The notes beneath the pieces were generated by a model that was given only the letters and a program-made list of their open reading frames with translations, made no database searches and was not told the DNA's origin. From Dichotomopilus funicola (taxonomy: Eukaryota; Ascomycota; Sordariomycetes; Sordariales; Chaetomiaceae): 64,000 bases of DNA. Of this stretch, positions 23,307 to 34,700 are shown one piece after another; within the stretch, counting starts at the first letter, position 1, and the number at the start of each line of letters is the position of its first letter. The position numbers were made by a program, and so were the translations under genes. The stretch covers positions 186,001 through 250,000 of the forward strand of contig NW_026944032.1 in NCBI RefSeq assembly GCF_033296635.1, read 5' to 3'.

Positions 23307-26241
23307 ATGACGGGACTGGGATGGAGAGACTCGGGGATGTCATTTCTCGATTCCAGCCATGGAGCATCAACAACCACAACAACGGCAACAGCGACGACAG
23401 GGGCAGCAGCGAGAGCAGCAGAAGCAGTATGGGCAGCAGCCACAGGGGAGGTCAGGCAGCTGGTGGCGCGATACCCGTCCAAAATGGCCGGTGACACGTA
23501 CATCATCCAAGTGCTGCTGATCTTGTCGGTGACCTTTGCGTCGGTGAGCGTGCTGGCGACGCTGACGACGCTGTACTGGTTTGTGAGGATGCGGCGGAGT
23601 TTTCGGCATGAGTGAGTTGGGTTCCCGTCTCTCGGATTTTGGTCGTGGGTGTTTTTTGTGCGTTGTGCTAATGAATTTTAGGCTGGTCCTCCTGCTGATC
23701 AAGAGCGACTTCCTCAAGTCGGCTGTGCTGGTCCTCTTCGCCATCGTCAACCTTGTCCGCGGCACTGTCCACTCTGACTCGGCCTTCTGCCAGGTCACTG
23801 GCTTTGCCCTGGCTGTGGGCATCGAGACCTCTGACATCGCGGTGCTGCTCATAGCCGTGCACTCGCTCATGTACATCTTTCGCCCGCGCTCGGGACTGTA
23901 CCCGTACCGCCGGTTCGCGTTTGTGGTGTTTTATTTGTATCCGCTGCTGGCCGCGTCGCTGGCGTTCATCAATGGGAATGGGTATGAGAATATGGGCCCG
24001 TACTGCTACTTGCGGACGGATCGGAGCTGGGCGCGGCTGGCGCTGAGCTGGGTACCGCGGTACATGATCACGGTGGCGATTGTGATTATTTACGCGTTTA
24101 TTTATCTGTACATCCGCAAGCGGATGGGAGATTTTGGGAGGAGGCGGTCCGAGGCTATTCACTCGAGGGGGGGAGGAAGAGGAGGTGGAAGCGGAGGAAG
24201 GAGGGGAAGCCGGAGAGACTCGAACAGGACAGGATCGGTGTACAACGGGCTGATCCCGTCGTCGATGTGTTCACGCCGGACGTCGGCCACCGACACCATC
24301 GCCGCGGCCAAGGACCGGCTACGACCGGCGTCGTCACTGGCTCCGACCCGTCCGACAAGCGTCGACGCTCCGGATCCGTTCATCAAATGGGACTGGTCTG
24401 GCTTCGAAGCACGTCAGAGCCCGCGGAAACCAGCCGACGACACCAGCGACCTGATCGCGCCGAACTCGCCTAATTCACCCACTTTTCTATCTCCACCAGC
24501 CGCAGCACACACCCACACCCACACCAACACCCGCGCCCACCGACCCATCATCATGACCATCGGTCCATCAGCGACACCAACCGAAGACGAGACCGAGGAA
24601 GACGACCTGGGCGAACTCCGCCCTACCGAACGACGCCGCACCTTCTCCCTCCAATCCCGGCGCTCTATCCCCGAGCATCGCCACAACATCCCGCTGACGT
24701 CGCGGTCCTTCTCCCTCGACACAGCCATGGCAGCAGCCTCAGCAGCCGACACCCTCCTTCCATCGGCGGCAGACACAACAGCAGACACAACAGCAGACAC
24801 GGCAACAATCGGGACAACGACCGAAGTTGACGCCGACGCACCCGATTCCTGTCCTATTCTCCCCTCATCGCCGCCTGCGTGCCTTATTACCCTTACGCCT
24901 CCGGGGGGGAAGCATACGACCACTACCGCCAACCCTAACCCTAACCCTGTCTCCCGCAGTCACAGCTACAGTCACAGCTACAGTCACAGCTACAGCCACA
25001 GACACAGCCAGACAACAACCCCCCACGACTCCTCCGACTACCCGGATTCCCGCACCGCTTCTCATTCCTACTACCACTACCACTACGCCAGCCACGGCAG
25101 CTACAGCTACCACTACTCCAGTTACGGCTCCTACGACCACACAGCCGAAGACGACGCCCCCGTGCGCACAAAAAACCACAAAAAAACCCTCCGCCAACTC
25201 CGTTCCTTATTCGCCTACCCCCTCGTATACGTCTGTGTCTGGCTGTTCCCTTTCATCTCCCATATTCTTGGGTATGACGATGATTCTGTTCGACATGTAC
25301 ATGAGTCTCAGATGTACCCCGCTGCCGGAACCGGAACTGGGACCGCAACTGGAACTGGAACTGGAACTGGAACTGGAACTGGGTTGGGGGTTGGGGCTGG
25401 ATTTTCAGGGGGGAAGGAGTTGAGAGGACTGGCTGCGGGGTTAGCGGGGGGATTGGTTGGTGCTAGTGGGGATGAGCCGTTGACACAGGAACCGCCGCAT
25501 TGGTTGTTGATTGTGACGTTGTTGAGCTTGTGTGTGCAGGGGGCGGTGGATTGTGGGTTGTTTATGGCGAGGGAGACGCCGTGGCGGTATGAGAGGGTGC
25601 AGCCGCAAGAGATTCCTGCCGAACAGGCACAGCAACGGCAGGGACAGCAGTCGCAGCAGCAGGGACAAGGACAGCATGGACAGGAAGGACAGCAGGCACA
25701 GCAGGCACAGCAGAGGGGGGGCCAGAACGGGTGTCCGTTGAGCGAGGGCAGGGTGATGGTGGGCACGTTCTGGAACGGGTTGAAGAGGCGATGGGGGTGG
25801 AGGGCTCAACAGGGCTGGGGGAGGTGGTGTGCATGGTGGGAGTGGGTTGGTGGGTGGTTGTGGGTTGTGGTTTCGTTAGTGGCCGGGAGGAGGAATAACA
25901 ACAACCACCAAAACGGAAACATCACAACCACAGACGCAGGCACGGACACAGGCACGGACACAGGCAGGATAGGAACAGCGACAACAGGCGACACCCGACC
26001 CTGGGACCGCCGCCGAGTCGGCCGGAGCGGTGCAGTTGGCCGAACCAGGGAGGAAATGCTAGTTGATGGCCGGTTGGCGAGACAAAGAAGGGAAGGGGAG
26101 GTGGAGGACGAGAGGGAACGGAGGCGGATGAGGGGGATGGGCAACACGGGCAGGGGGACTGCGACGGTGGGGAGGGAAAGGGAATGGTGGGAGGCTTATG
26201 AGAGGGATGGGGTGGTCGGGGAGTATGATTCGGATTTTTGA
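23307..26241 (+). CDS. Git3-type G protein-coupled receptor with very large third loop
   Basis: Two exons (23307-23611, 23682-26241; 70 bp intron, GTGAGT donor) give 954 residues. The join restores MRRSFRHELVLLLIKSDFLKS, the typical first loop of the Git3 glucose-receptor family. Five membrane helices lie in about residues 65-250 (TYIIQVLLILSV, AVLVLFAIVNLV, and so on, to MITVAIVIIYAFIYLYI). A roughly 370-residue low-complexity segment rich in S, T, H and R follows. Then come the Git3 C-terminal block LRSLFAYPLVYVCVWLFPF and a seventh helix, and a long Q/G-rich tail. Git3/Gpr1 receptors signal carbon source through a Galpha and adenylate cyclase; Neurospora GPR-4 is of this type. The ligand here is unknown. 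The N-terminal A/T-rich leader before helix 1 makes the exact start uncertain: an in-frame ATG lies at 23337. Confidence 0.88.
24931..24948 (+). repeat. Three telomere-type repeats inside the GPCR coding region
   Basis: AACCCTAACCCTAACCCT is three exact AACCCT units in the third-loop coding sequence, where it encodes an Asn-Pro alternation. Since the codons used are AAC and CCT, it could be a by-product of low-complexity expansion. Confidence 0.95.
24960..25014 (+). repeat. Tandem repeat encoding SHSY units in the GPCR
   Basis: A 12-bp repeat close to CACAGCTACAGT encodes repeated Ser-His-Ser-Tyr. A second repeat, GGAACT (6 bp, encoding Gly-Thr), lies near 25330-25380, and a third, CACGGACACAGG, near 25940-25965. 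All sit in the low-complexity loop or tail of the receptor and are likely length-variable. Confidence 0.85.
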
Positions 26242-27031
26242 TGTTGATGTGGACGAGGGGAGTGCATTCAGCATTTTAGCGGGTGGTTGTGGTTGTGGGG
26301 GGTTGTTTTTGGTTTACATGTATGATGCATGCCACGCGGCTCTGTTTCCTTCTCCCTCTCTCTTTCCCTCTTTTTATTTTATTTTTCTACTATTTTCTTT
26401 TCTTTTTTTTTCTTTTTCTACTATTTTCTTTTCTTTTCTTTTTTTTTACTACTCATGTTTGTTGTCGAAGCGACCAAGTTAGAAGATACCCCGGTGGAAG
26501 AAGAGTTAGTTCCTGATTCTGCATTTGGGCGGGGGCACACTGGATGATGGCTGGACACGGTTTGCGCTGCGGTTGCGGTTGCATTGGGTTCCTGGGCGTT
26601 CAATGGGATGGATGCATGGTTGGGAAACGGGACGGGACGGACAGGTAGCATGACGGTCCTCATGTTAACATGAAGCTATTGTTTCTTGGTGATGTCGCAT
26701 TTGTCTCGGTGCTGTGAACACGTACTTGGCGTTCTACCCTCGTAGGGTGAGAAATTGGGAGACCGGAGTGAGTCCTCAACGAGACAATTCCGCTCTCGGA
26801 CGATAAAGTGCGGAGATGGGGACGATCGTACTTTGAGCAGCGGCCGCGTGAGCAAAAGAGTCTCAGAGAGATCACCACGGCGATTGCCAGACGATCGGCT
26901 TGGCGGAGATGATATCACACTGTCTGAGACGCCAACACATGCTGAGCATCCTTCGGCGATGCCGAGTCATCCGTACTCTGTTAAACAACTCTACGGAGTA
27001 ACTGCCGTGACGATTAATGTCTATTGATTAC
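26242..27031. other. Convergent 3' intergenic region GPCR/glutamine amidotransferase
   Basis: About 790 bp between two convergent genes. A T-rich tract (26360-26450) directly follows the GPCR stop and fits a 3' UTR or terminator region. No gene is seen. Confidence 0.6.
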
Positions 27032-27869
27032 CTAGCCCTGCTGTTGATCCAGCAAAAACTTGAGAAACACCTGGGCCATAAACACCCCGTCATGCTCCTG
27101 CTTATTCCGCGTCTTGCCGCTCGCGTACTCGGCGTCCGTAAGCACCCCCGACGCGTGCCGCAGCTCGAGGATCTCGTCCATGATGTCGTCGGTGAACTCG
27201 GGGTGGCCCTGGACCGTGATGACCTTGTTGGGGATGAGGAAGCCGTGGTTGGCGCACTTTTCCGTGGACGCCAGGAGTTCTGCGCCGTCGGGGAGCCCAA
27301 ACACGATGTCTCGGTGCATTTGTTGGATTTTCTAAACAGTTAGCAGTGTTCGTTACTTTTGCAATAAAATAAAATAAAATAAAATAAAAATAAAATGAGA
27401 GAAATCAGAAACCTACCAAAACATCCCGTCCAAAAACCTCCCTCCCCCTCTCCGTCAACCCCGTCTCCGTCACACTCACCTCCCAACCCCCCTCACTCCT
27501 CCCCACCGTCAACCCCATCGCCCTGGCCACAATCTGATGCCCAAAACACACCCCGACAACCCTCACTCTCCCATCCGCCAGCGCCCGCCCCACAAACTCC
27601 ACCAGCCCCAAAATCCACGCATCATCCCCAAACGCATTGTGCTTCGAACCCGAAACCAGCACCGCGTCGATGTTGTTCAGGTCTGGGTAGACTGTGGCTG
27701 GGTCGCCCGAGACGACGTCGTGGCCGGTGAGGGTCACGACGGAGTCGAGGGGGATGGGGGATACGGCGCGGGTGAGGAGATGGCGGAAGACGCCGCGGTA
27801 GCCGCCGTAGCGGGCGTTGGATGCCGGGACGGGGGTGTCGGCTTCGAGGATGGCGAGGCGGAGGGGCAT
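27032..27869 (-). CDS. Class I glutamine amidotransferase-like protein
   Basis: Two exons (27869-27417, 27331-27032; 85 bp intron) give 250 residues. The nucleophile elbow is VCFGHQ with Cys108, and the catalytic His194 and Glu196 are in QGHPEF. An LVSGSKHNAF segment near 71-80 fits the oxyanion strand. This is a stand-alone class I GATase like the GMP-synthase-related proteins widespread in fungi, not a full GMP synthase: no ATP-pyrophosphatase domain follows. The physiological substrate is unknown, and hydrolysis of gamma-glutamyl bonds is a possibility known for relatives. The intron is loaded with AAAAT repeats near 27365-27397. The start at 27869 (MPLRLAILEAD) is chosen over an upstream in-frame ATG at 28064 because conserved sequence begins here. 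Confidence 0.9.
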
Positions 27870-28505
27870 GATGGTCACTGGTGTAGTTTTGGGGAAGAGC
27901 TGATGGAGAATGGTAAACGGTCGAAATCTGAGACGGCAAAATACCGGAGAAAGATCGGAAAATTTAAGGGGGGTTGATTTTGAAAATGACTTAAAAAATA
28001 ACTGGCGGCTGTTCTGAGGCTTGGTTGACCCCGTAGTTGTGAGTGAACTCGGATGGAATCTCACTTCGATATCGGCGTTTATCTCGGCGCGGAGGTCGAG
28101 GTTGGGAGCGGCTTACGGAGATCCGAGTGCCTGATGACTCGTACAACCCTAACCCTGCGCCGAGAACAGCCGAGCCGACCGGAGCCGGAGCGGGCCAGGA
28201 CCGTTAACGTGAGTGGGGTGTCCTAGGTTGTATGGAACCTGTAACTCACGACTGGAAACTTGTCTAAATTCAACGAAATTGTCGACATCCCTCTACCTGA
28301 CTTTGACGGATAGTAGACCCGATTCTATTTGAGTAACTCGCAGCAAGTGGCATTTTCAGAGCCGGTAGGAGAGTGAGCAATTCATTCCCGACAGATTCTC
28401 ACTGAAAGCCTGAACCATAATTCGGCCCTAATTCATGTCACTTTTAGTGATACTTGGGACGAACCTCAAACTCAACTTGCAAAACATTCAACCCGCAAAC
28501 TCATC
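27870..28505. promoter_or_regulatory. Divergent 5' region of glutamine amidotransferase and PPX1
   Basis: 636 bp between two divergent starts. AACCCTAACCCT at 28145-28156 is two full telomere-type repeats near the middle. No gene is seen. Promoter function is inferred from position. Confidence 0.5.
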
Positions 28506-29925
28506 ATGCCCCCAACCCGCCACTCACTCAAATCCTTCCTTCAAGCCGCCCGGAATGCCCTCCGCGCTCCCCCGTCACAGCGGCCGAAACCTCTGACCTT
28601 TGTCATCGGCAACGAGTCTGCAGGTAATAACCCACCACTCAACAACCCAACCCCAATATCATATCCTGAACTTAACTAACTCGTATGTAGACCTGGACTC
28701 CCTCTGCTCGGCCGTCCTCTTCGCCTACTTCCGCACCCACACGGCCCCCCACACCCTGCACATTCCTCTCTCCCACCTCCCACGTGCAGACCTCGCCCTA
28801 CGCCCGGAACTGACCGCAGCCCTGGTACCAGCGGGCTTGAAACCGGATGATTTGCTCACCTTGACCGACCTCCCGCCGGTGGCAGATCGCAGCGAGGGTA
28901 AACAGGGAGTCGAAGATCCAGACGACGGGTTGTCACCACTACACCCCCAAGACACACAATGGCTACTCGTCGACCACAACGCCCTGACTGGTCAACTCGC
29001 CTCGCGTTTCGCAGACCGTGTAGTCGGCTGTATCGACCACCACGACGACGAGGGTGTCGTGCCTGCGCAGCGTGACTTGCCCCCGGGCAACCCACGCGTG
29101 ATTGCCAAATGTGGGAGTTGTATGAGTCTCGTCGTGGATCGGTACCGGTCGCTTTGGGACGATCTCTCTTCTCTTCCCTGTCACGACGAGACAGCAACAA
29201 CCTGCGACTCCCAACTCGCCCACCTCGCCCTCGCGCCCATGCTCATCGACACCGCGACGCTCATGTCGCAAGACAAAACCACCGAGACCGACATCCGTTC
29301 CGTCGAGTTCGCCGAGGCCAAAATTTCACCCCTAAAAACAACCCCCAATACCACCAACAACAACGACACCAACCCCCCCTCCTCCTACAATCGCGAAAAC
29401 TACCACTCCCTCCTATCCCATCACAAACAATCCATCACCTCTCTCACCTACCACGACCTCCTCCGCAAAGACTACAAACGCTGGACCGAAGGCCGCCTCA
29501 CCCTCGGCATATCCTCCATCGTCCGCAACCTAACCTATCTCTTCACCCACATCGACACACAAAACCGCACCGCATTTTTACATGTCCTTCGGCGCTGGGC
29601 ACACGAGCAGGAGTTGGATGTTGTCGCTGTGATGACGGCGTCGAATATTACCGAGGAAGGGGAAGGGGACGGGGAAAGGGGGTTTAGGAGGGAGTTGTTG
29701 GTGTGGGGGGTGAGTGAGGAGGGGGGGATGGTGGTGAGGAGGTTTGGGGAGAGCTTTGGGGGGGTGTTGGGGTTGGTGAGGTGGGGGGTTGGGGAATTGG
29801 ATTGTGATGGAGGGGATGAGGATGGGGGATTGAGGGTGGGATGGTGGCAGAGGGAGGTGAAGCACAGTCGGAAGCAGGTTGGGCCGATGTTGAGGGAGGT
29901 GATGAGGGATGGTGCGAGGTTATAA
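28506..29925 (+). CDS. PPX1: Exopolyphosphatase PPX1 (DHH-DHHA2 family)
   Basis: Two exons (28506-28623, 28691-29925; 67 bp intron) give 450 residues. The join restores GNESADLDSLCSAV, the first metal-binding motif of the DHH phosphoesterases. The second is VDHNAL and the third is CIDHHDDEG, whose DHH names the family. A C-terminal DHHA2 domain follows, with NRTAFLHVLRRWAHEQELDVVAVMT, ending with a glycine/glutamate-rich stretch. The family in yeast removes terminal phosphates from polyphosphate in the cytosol and mitochondrial matrix. It differs from the related prune proteins mainly by context, which I cannot resolve. The acidic G-rich block near residues 355-370 looks lineage specific. Confidence 0.92.
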
Positions 29926-30104
29926 GGGTGGGTGTATAGTTTTGGTACTTGGGATTTCATGTTTTATTTGGGACATCGCTGCATTGGTATATTTGTATGT
30001 ATACGTCTTTTGTTTACATTGTTGTACATATCATGTCGTTTCTGACCGACCCCTGACTATCTATTCCTCATCCTCTTTTCATAACCTAACCGACCGAGAT
30101 CCAT

Positions 30105-31109
30105 CTACCACGCCTGGGTCGCCCTGCCCTCCCCCGGCGCATCCAACACAAACCCATCCCTCTCCCTCCTCTTCCGCGCTCCCTCCAACTTCCTCCCCCA
30201 ATACCTCTCCAAATCCAACTCCTCCCTCCTCCCCTCCGTCATCATCTGCACCACCACCGTCTCCCCCGTCTGCGGCACCCCAAACCCCGTCGTCCTCCCC
30301 TGCTCATCCCTCAAAACCACCTCCTGCACCGACCCCCCGACCATCCCCAAATTCACACACACCCACCCCGTACTAATCCCATCATCCCCCCCTCTCACCA
30401 CCCCGGAAGTCCCCAACAACTTCGCCTTCCTTGCCAACCGTCTCAACTTCGTCTTCAGTTCATTCCTCCCCAGCAACCCATCCGCATCCCCCGCGATCCC
30501 CCGCCCGCGCAGCCAGCGGACGAGTCGGTCGGCAGACACGTGCAGGTGCCGCTCGCTGCGGGCTGTGGCGAAGAGCATGATGAGGCGGGGGCCGAGGGCG
30601 GGCGGGGGGTCGAGGGTGCGGAGGTCGAGGATGGAGAGGGCGTCGAGGCCGAGGTCGTCGGCGAGGTAGGGGAGGAGGAGGGGGAGGATCTTGGGGGGGG
30701 AGGAGGGGAGAGAGGGGAGCGTGGAGGGGGTGTGTAGGAGGGTTGGGTGCCGCGGGGGTTCGACTTGGAGGTACCAGGGTTTGTCATCTTTGTCTTTGTC
30801 TGGGGGGGAATCTGCTGAGGAGGAGGAACCAGATGTTGGTGTGTTTTCGACATCAGCACTGGGCTCTGCTGGGGCGAGCTCTTCGATGGAGGGCCCCCTC
30901 AGTAGATTGGGGGACGGCCGGAAAGCAGAGAATGCTGCTGTGCTTGTCCGAGGCAATAAAGAGGGTTGTGGTGACCTCGCTGTTGTCCTTGTCGATATTT
31001 GGTCTCGCGCCGCAAAAGTGGACATGAATGGACGGGCCGCAGATGCCCTGCACGCGGGGCAACGGGCAGCCCGCAAGATCGAAGCGGGTGCTGCGGATGG
31101 TCTTAACAT
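30105..31109 (-). CDS. ATP25: ATP25-type mitochondrial protein, RsfS domain only
   Basis: Intronless frame of 334 residues from ATG 31109. The N-terminus MLRPSAAPASILRAARC is rich in R, A and S with no acids, a good mitochondrial presequence. After a Ser/Asp-rich linker comes the block PWYLQVEPPRHPT and then an RsfS (ribosome silencing factor) fold with LDALSILDLRTLDP and ARSERHLHVSADRLVRWLRGRG. The C-terminal segment fits the fungal Atp25 family up to a conserved DLERYWGRKLEGARKRRER. Yeast Atp25 is about 600 residues and is cleaved: the RsfS half works with the mitoribosome and the other half stabilises OLI1/ATP9 mRNA. The second half is absent here. It is divergent from RPO41. Confidence 0.87.
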   Translation of the reverse strand: MLRPSAAPASILRAARCPACRASAARPFMSTFAARDQISTRTTARSPQPSLLPRTSTAAFSAFRPSPNLLRGPSIEELAPAEPSADVENTPTSGSSSSADSPPDKDKDDKPWYLQVEPPRHPTLLHTPSTLPSLPSSPPKILPLLLPYLADDLGLDALSILDLRTLDPPPALGPRLIMLFATARSERHLHVSADRLVRWLRGRGIAGDADGLLGRNELKTKLRRLARKAKLLGTSGVVRGGDDGISTGWVCVNLGMVGGSVQEVVLRDEQGRTTGFGVPQTGETVVVQMMTEGRREELDLERYWGRKLEGARKRRERDGFVLDAPGEGRATQAW

Positions 31110-31750
31110 GATGGGTTGTGGTTCAACGTTGTTGAGGAGAGTTCGAGAAGTCGTAAATTCGAGCCGCGTAAAACGCCTACAGGACAGAGTAAAGACGCTG
31201 AGACCTATGGAGTCGGGACTCAATGGCCTTCGCCACTGGCCCAGCGCTTGCAATGCTCAGTAAAAGTTGCAGTACTTTCAAAGCGGGATTGCGGGACTCG
31301 AGGCTCGTGCTACTCCACAGCTCAGGTGGAGCTCTCTTATCCGCCCAATCAGAAGCACGGAATCCAGATTTTTTTCTTCACAACGGCCCTCCACCTTGCG
31401 GCATGTCGATTTTTCTAAACTTTCGTCTTTTTAACCTCGTTCGGTTGACCAAAGCAACCGGCGATTCTTGTCTTTCCCATCGTCTTGCATGAGCTGTCCT
31501 CGGTTGACGACGAGTTGACCGCGACTTTCTTTCTCCGTGCGACTCGCCGGCTGTTTCTTCTTTTTTCCCTCGTTTCCCTTTATTTCTTCTTGTGTAAAAC
31601 AAACCCTGTTATCTTAATGAATTGATTTTCTGCTTGTTCAGCAGATCCCCCTCCCCCGCCAGACACACAACCGGCCCCCTCTTCTCCCGGAACCTCGAGG
31701 CACCGGCACTGGCGCGCGGCCTCGGGACTTCCGTTCCTCTCTCTCTGACG
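31110..31750. promoter_or_regulatory. Shared 5' region of ATP25 and RPO41
   Basis: 641 bp separates the start codons of two divergent genes that both serve mitochondrial gene expression. It includes T/C-rich tracts (31550-31590) next to RPO41. A shared or coordinated promoter is possible from the layout; no specific motif is claimed. Confidence 0.45.
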
Positions 31751-34700
31751 ATGCTTGTCCGCCGGACCGCCATTCGACAGCCTGTACCTGCTCGCTGCCT
31801 CGTATCGTCTCGACCCCTCCTCGGGTCTGCCTCGTCAAGATGCTCCGTTGCCCTCTTAGCTGAGAGCCGCCGGGTTCTGACCACAAGCAACGGCGGCCCG
31901 CGGCCTGGGAGAAAGACTGCTCCGCCCAAGGGCCCGGACAGCTTCGAGCGAAACATAGCCACTTCCGCCGGCAGCCCTCAAGTCACAGGGCATGATGTAC
32001 CCTTCCGGGGTCTACCGGCCGGGCTAGCCCGCTCAGCCTACCGGTCAGGCGACGATGCGCCGAAACAACCCCTCTACTTGCTCCGGCCCTTCGCCCCGAC
32101 CGACCCGCTGGTGCTTCAAGCACAGAAATCTGCCCCGCCACGACAACGCGTCAACCCGAACGGCATTCCCGGCGACTACGACGAGATGGTCGCCGTGTTC
32201 GAGGCCTGCCTTCAGGTCGGCAGACTGGACCGCGCCTCCCTGGTGCTCGCCCGGCTCAACAGGATCAACCTGGTTGACCCGGAACAAGTCATCAAACTGC
32301 ACAACCAGTATCTAAAGGCCCGCATCGCCCAGCTCTCGGAAGAGCCCGAGAACAAGGAGCTCGGGGATGGACTCCACAAGTGGTTCGAGAAGCAGATCCG
32401 CAGCCCCGAGTTGCCGTTGAAGCCTATCACGGTTGCCTACATGCTCAAGGCGACTCTGCTCGCTTCCGAGGGCCCCCGCCGGAAGGTGTTGTTACAACGC
32501 TACATCGAACTGCTAGAGAAGAACAGCCATTCGGAACTTGTCGATCTCGGCAACGTTCTCAGCGATGAAGATCTGGCGGCTCTCTCCGCCGATTTTCCAT
32601 CCCTGGACGTCGTGGCCACCGAGGAGGATTACGACGCCGGCCCTGTCGAGGAGCCTGACTTGGGTGACCGAGACGGCGACCGAGACGGTGACCGAGATGG
32701 TCCCATCCCCGGCCTTGACGGCCTGAAAGCAGGTGATCAACAGGTCCGCACACCCGAAGTTCTCAGCACCCCACAAAAGGGCCTGGGCCTCAAGTCTCTC
32801 AAAACGGCTCTCTCCCTGCTCTCCGAGCTGCCCCCGGGCCTGAACATTGCTTCGCTCTCCAACTCGCAGCGGCGCGAGGTCCAGGCCCGCTTGGAGAGGG
32901 ACTGCGTGGATGCGGCCCTAGCCCGGTGGCGGGACGAGAACGAGGCACTCATGAAAATGGGCTTGAACTCGCAGTTGTCCGATCCTTCCCTCAACTCCAA
33001 ATTGTTCCAGTGGCATCAAGCCCTGGAGGCCAGGTTGACCCACGAGCAAGAACAAGTCGACGTCTCCGAAAACCTCGCCAAAAAGACCGACACAGACATA
33101 GACCGCTGCATTTACGGCCCCCATCTGCTCCAGGCCCCGGCCAGCCGTCTGGCGGCCGTCACCATCCTCAGCATGCTCAGCACCATCGCCATGAACGGTG
33201 GCGAGAAAGGCGTGCCCGTGGCCGGTCTGGTGCAGAACCTGGCCAAGATTGCCGAGGAAGACATTCGCACCTACATCATGACCAAGAACCTTCGCTCAAG
33301 TAAGTTGATGGCGCGCTGGCAGCGGTCCGCTCGGCGAAGAATCCGCTATAACCGCCGCACGCCTCCGTCGACCGTACCGCTGACCACCCCGCCTGACACA
33401 GCTGCTGCAGCGAAGAAATCCGGTCTCGATATCGAACCCCCCGAGACCAACGAAACCCGGTGGCCCATCACCATCCGTACCAAGGTCGGCGCCGTCCTGC
33501 TGAGCGCCCTCATCGAGACCGCCAAGGTCGTGGCTGTCGGGCAGCACCCCGAGACAAAGGAAAGAATCACCCAGTTGCAGGCCGCCTTTACGCACGCCGT
33601 CCAGCTCAAGAGGGGGAGGAAGACGGGCGTGATCCTGCCGAACCGCCACCTGGTCGACCTCATGAAGCGAGAACCCCGCGGCGAGGCACTGGCCCGCCAC
33701 TTGCCCATGGTCGTCGAGCCCGAGCCGTGGACCAAATTCGACAAAGGCGGCTTCGTTTCGTCCATTACCCCCATGATCCGGCTCAAGAACAACGAGATCG
33801 ACCAGCGCATCTACGCCGAGGCCGCCATCGACCGCGGCGACATGGAGCAGATGATGCGCGGGCTGGACGTGCTGGGCAAGACGGCCTGGAAGATCAACCA
33901 CTCCGTCTTCAACGTCATGCTGGAGGCCTGGAACACGGGCGAGGAGTTTGCGAACCTGCCAGCCCTGAACCCGCAGATCCCGATCCCGCCGGAGCCCGAC
34001 TCGACCGACGACCCGATGAAGAAGCGGCACTGGCTCAAGGCTGTCAAGGCCGCCGAGAGCGAGAAGATCGGCCTGCACTCGGTGCGCTGCTTCATGAACT
34101 TCCAGCTCGAGATTGCGCGGGCCTTCCGCGACCAGACCTTTTACTTCCCCCACAACATCGACTTCCGCGGACGCGCGTACCCGATGCCCACCTACCTCAA
34201 CCACATGGGTGCCGACCACATGCGTGGCCTGCTGCTCTTCGCCAACGGCAAACCGCTCGGCGAAGCCGGGCTCAAGTGGCTCAAGGTGCACTTGTCCAAC
34301 GTGTACGGCTTCGACAAGGCGAGCCTGAAGGAGCGCGAGGACTTTGCGGTCGAGCACATGGAGGACATCTTCGATGCGGCCGACAACCCGCTCACGGGCA
34401 AGAAGTGGTGGCTCGAGGCCGAGGACCCCTGGCAATGCCTGGCCACCTGCTTCGAGCTGAAAGCCGCCCTGACGTCGCCGGACCCGGCCGCGTACGTCTG
34501 CCACCTGCCGGTGCATCAGGACGGCACCTGCAACGGGCTGCAACACTACGCCGCGCTCGGCGGTGACACGTGGGGTGCCACGCAGGTGAACCTGCTGCCG
34601 GGCGACCGGCCGGCCGATGTCTACGCGGCTGTGGCCGAGCTCGTGCAAAAGGGCATCGAGAAGGACAAGGCCGCGGGCCACCAGCTTGCGGCCTTTTTGG

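Noticed and set aside
24827..25423. Alternative plus-strand frame inside the receptor loop
   Set aside because: Repetitive T/P-rich reading of the same low-complexity DNA; the receptor frame links both helix blocks.
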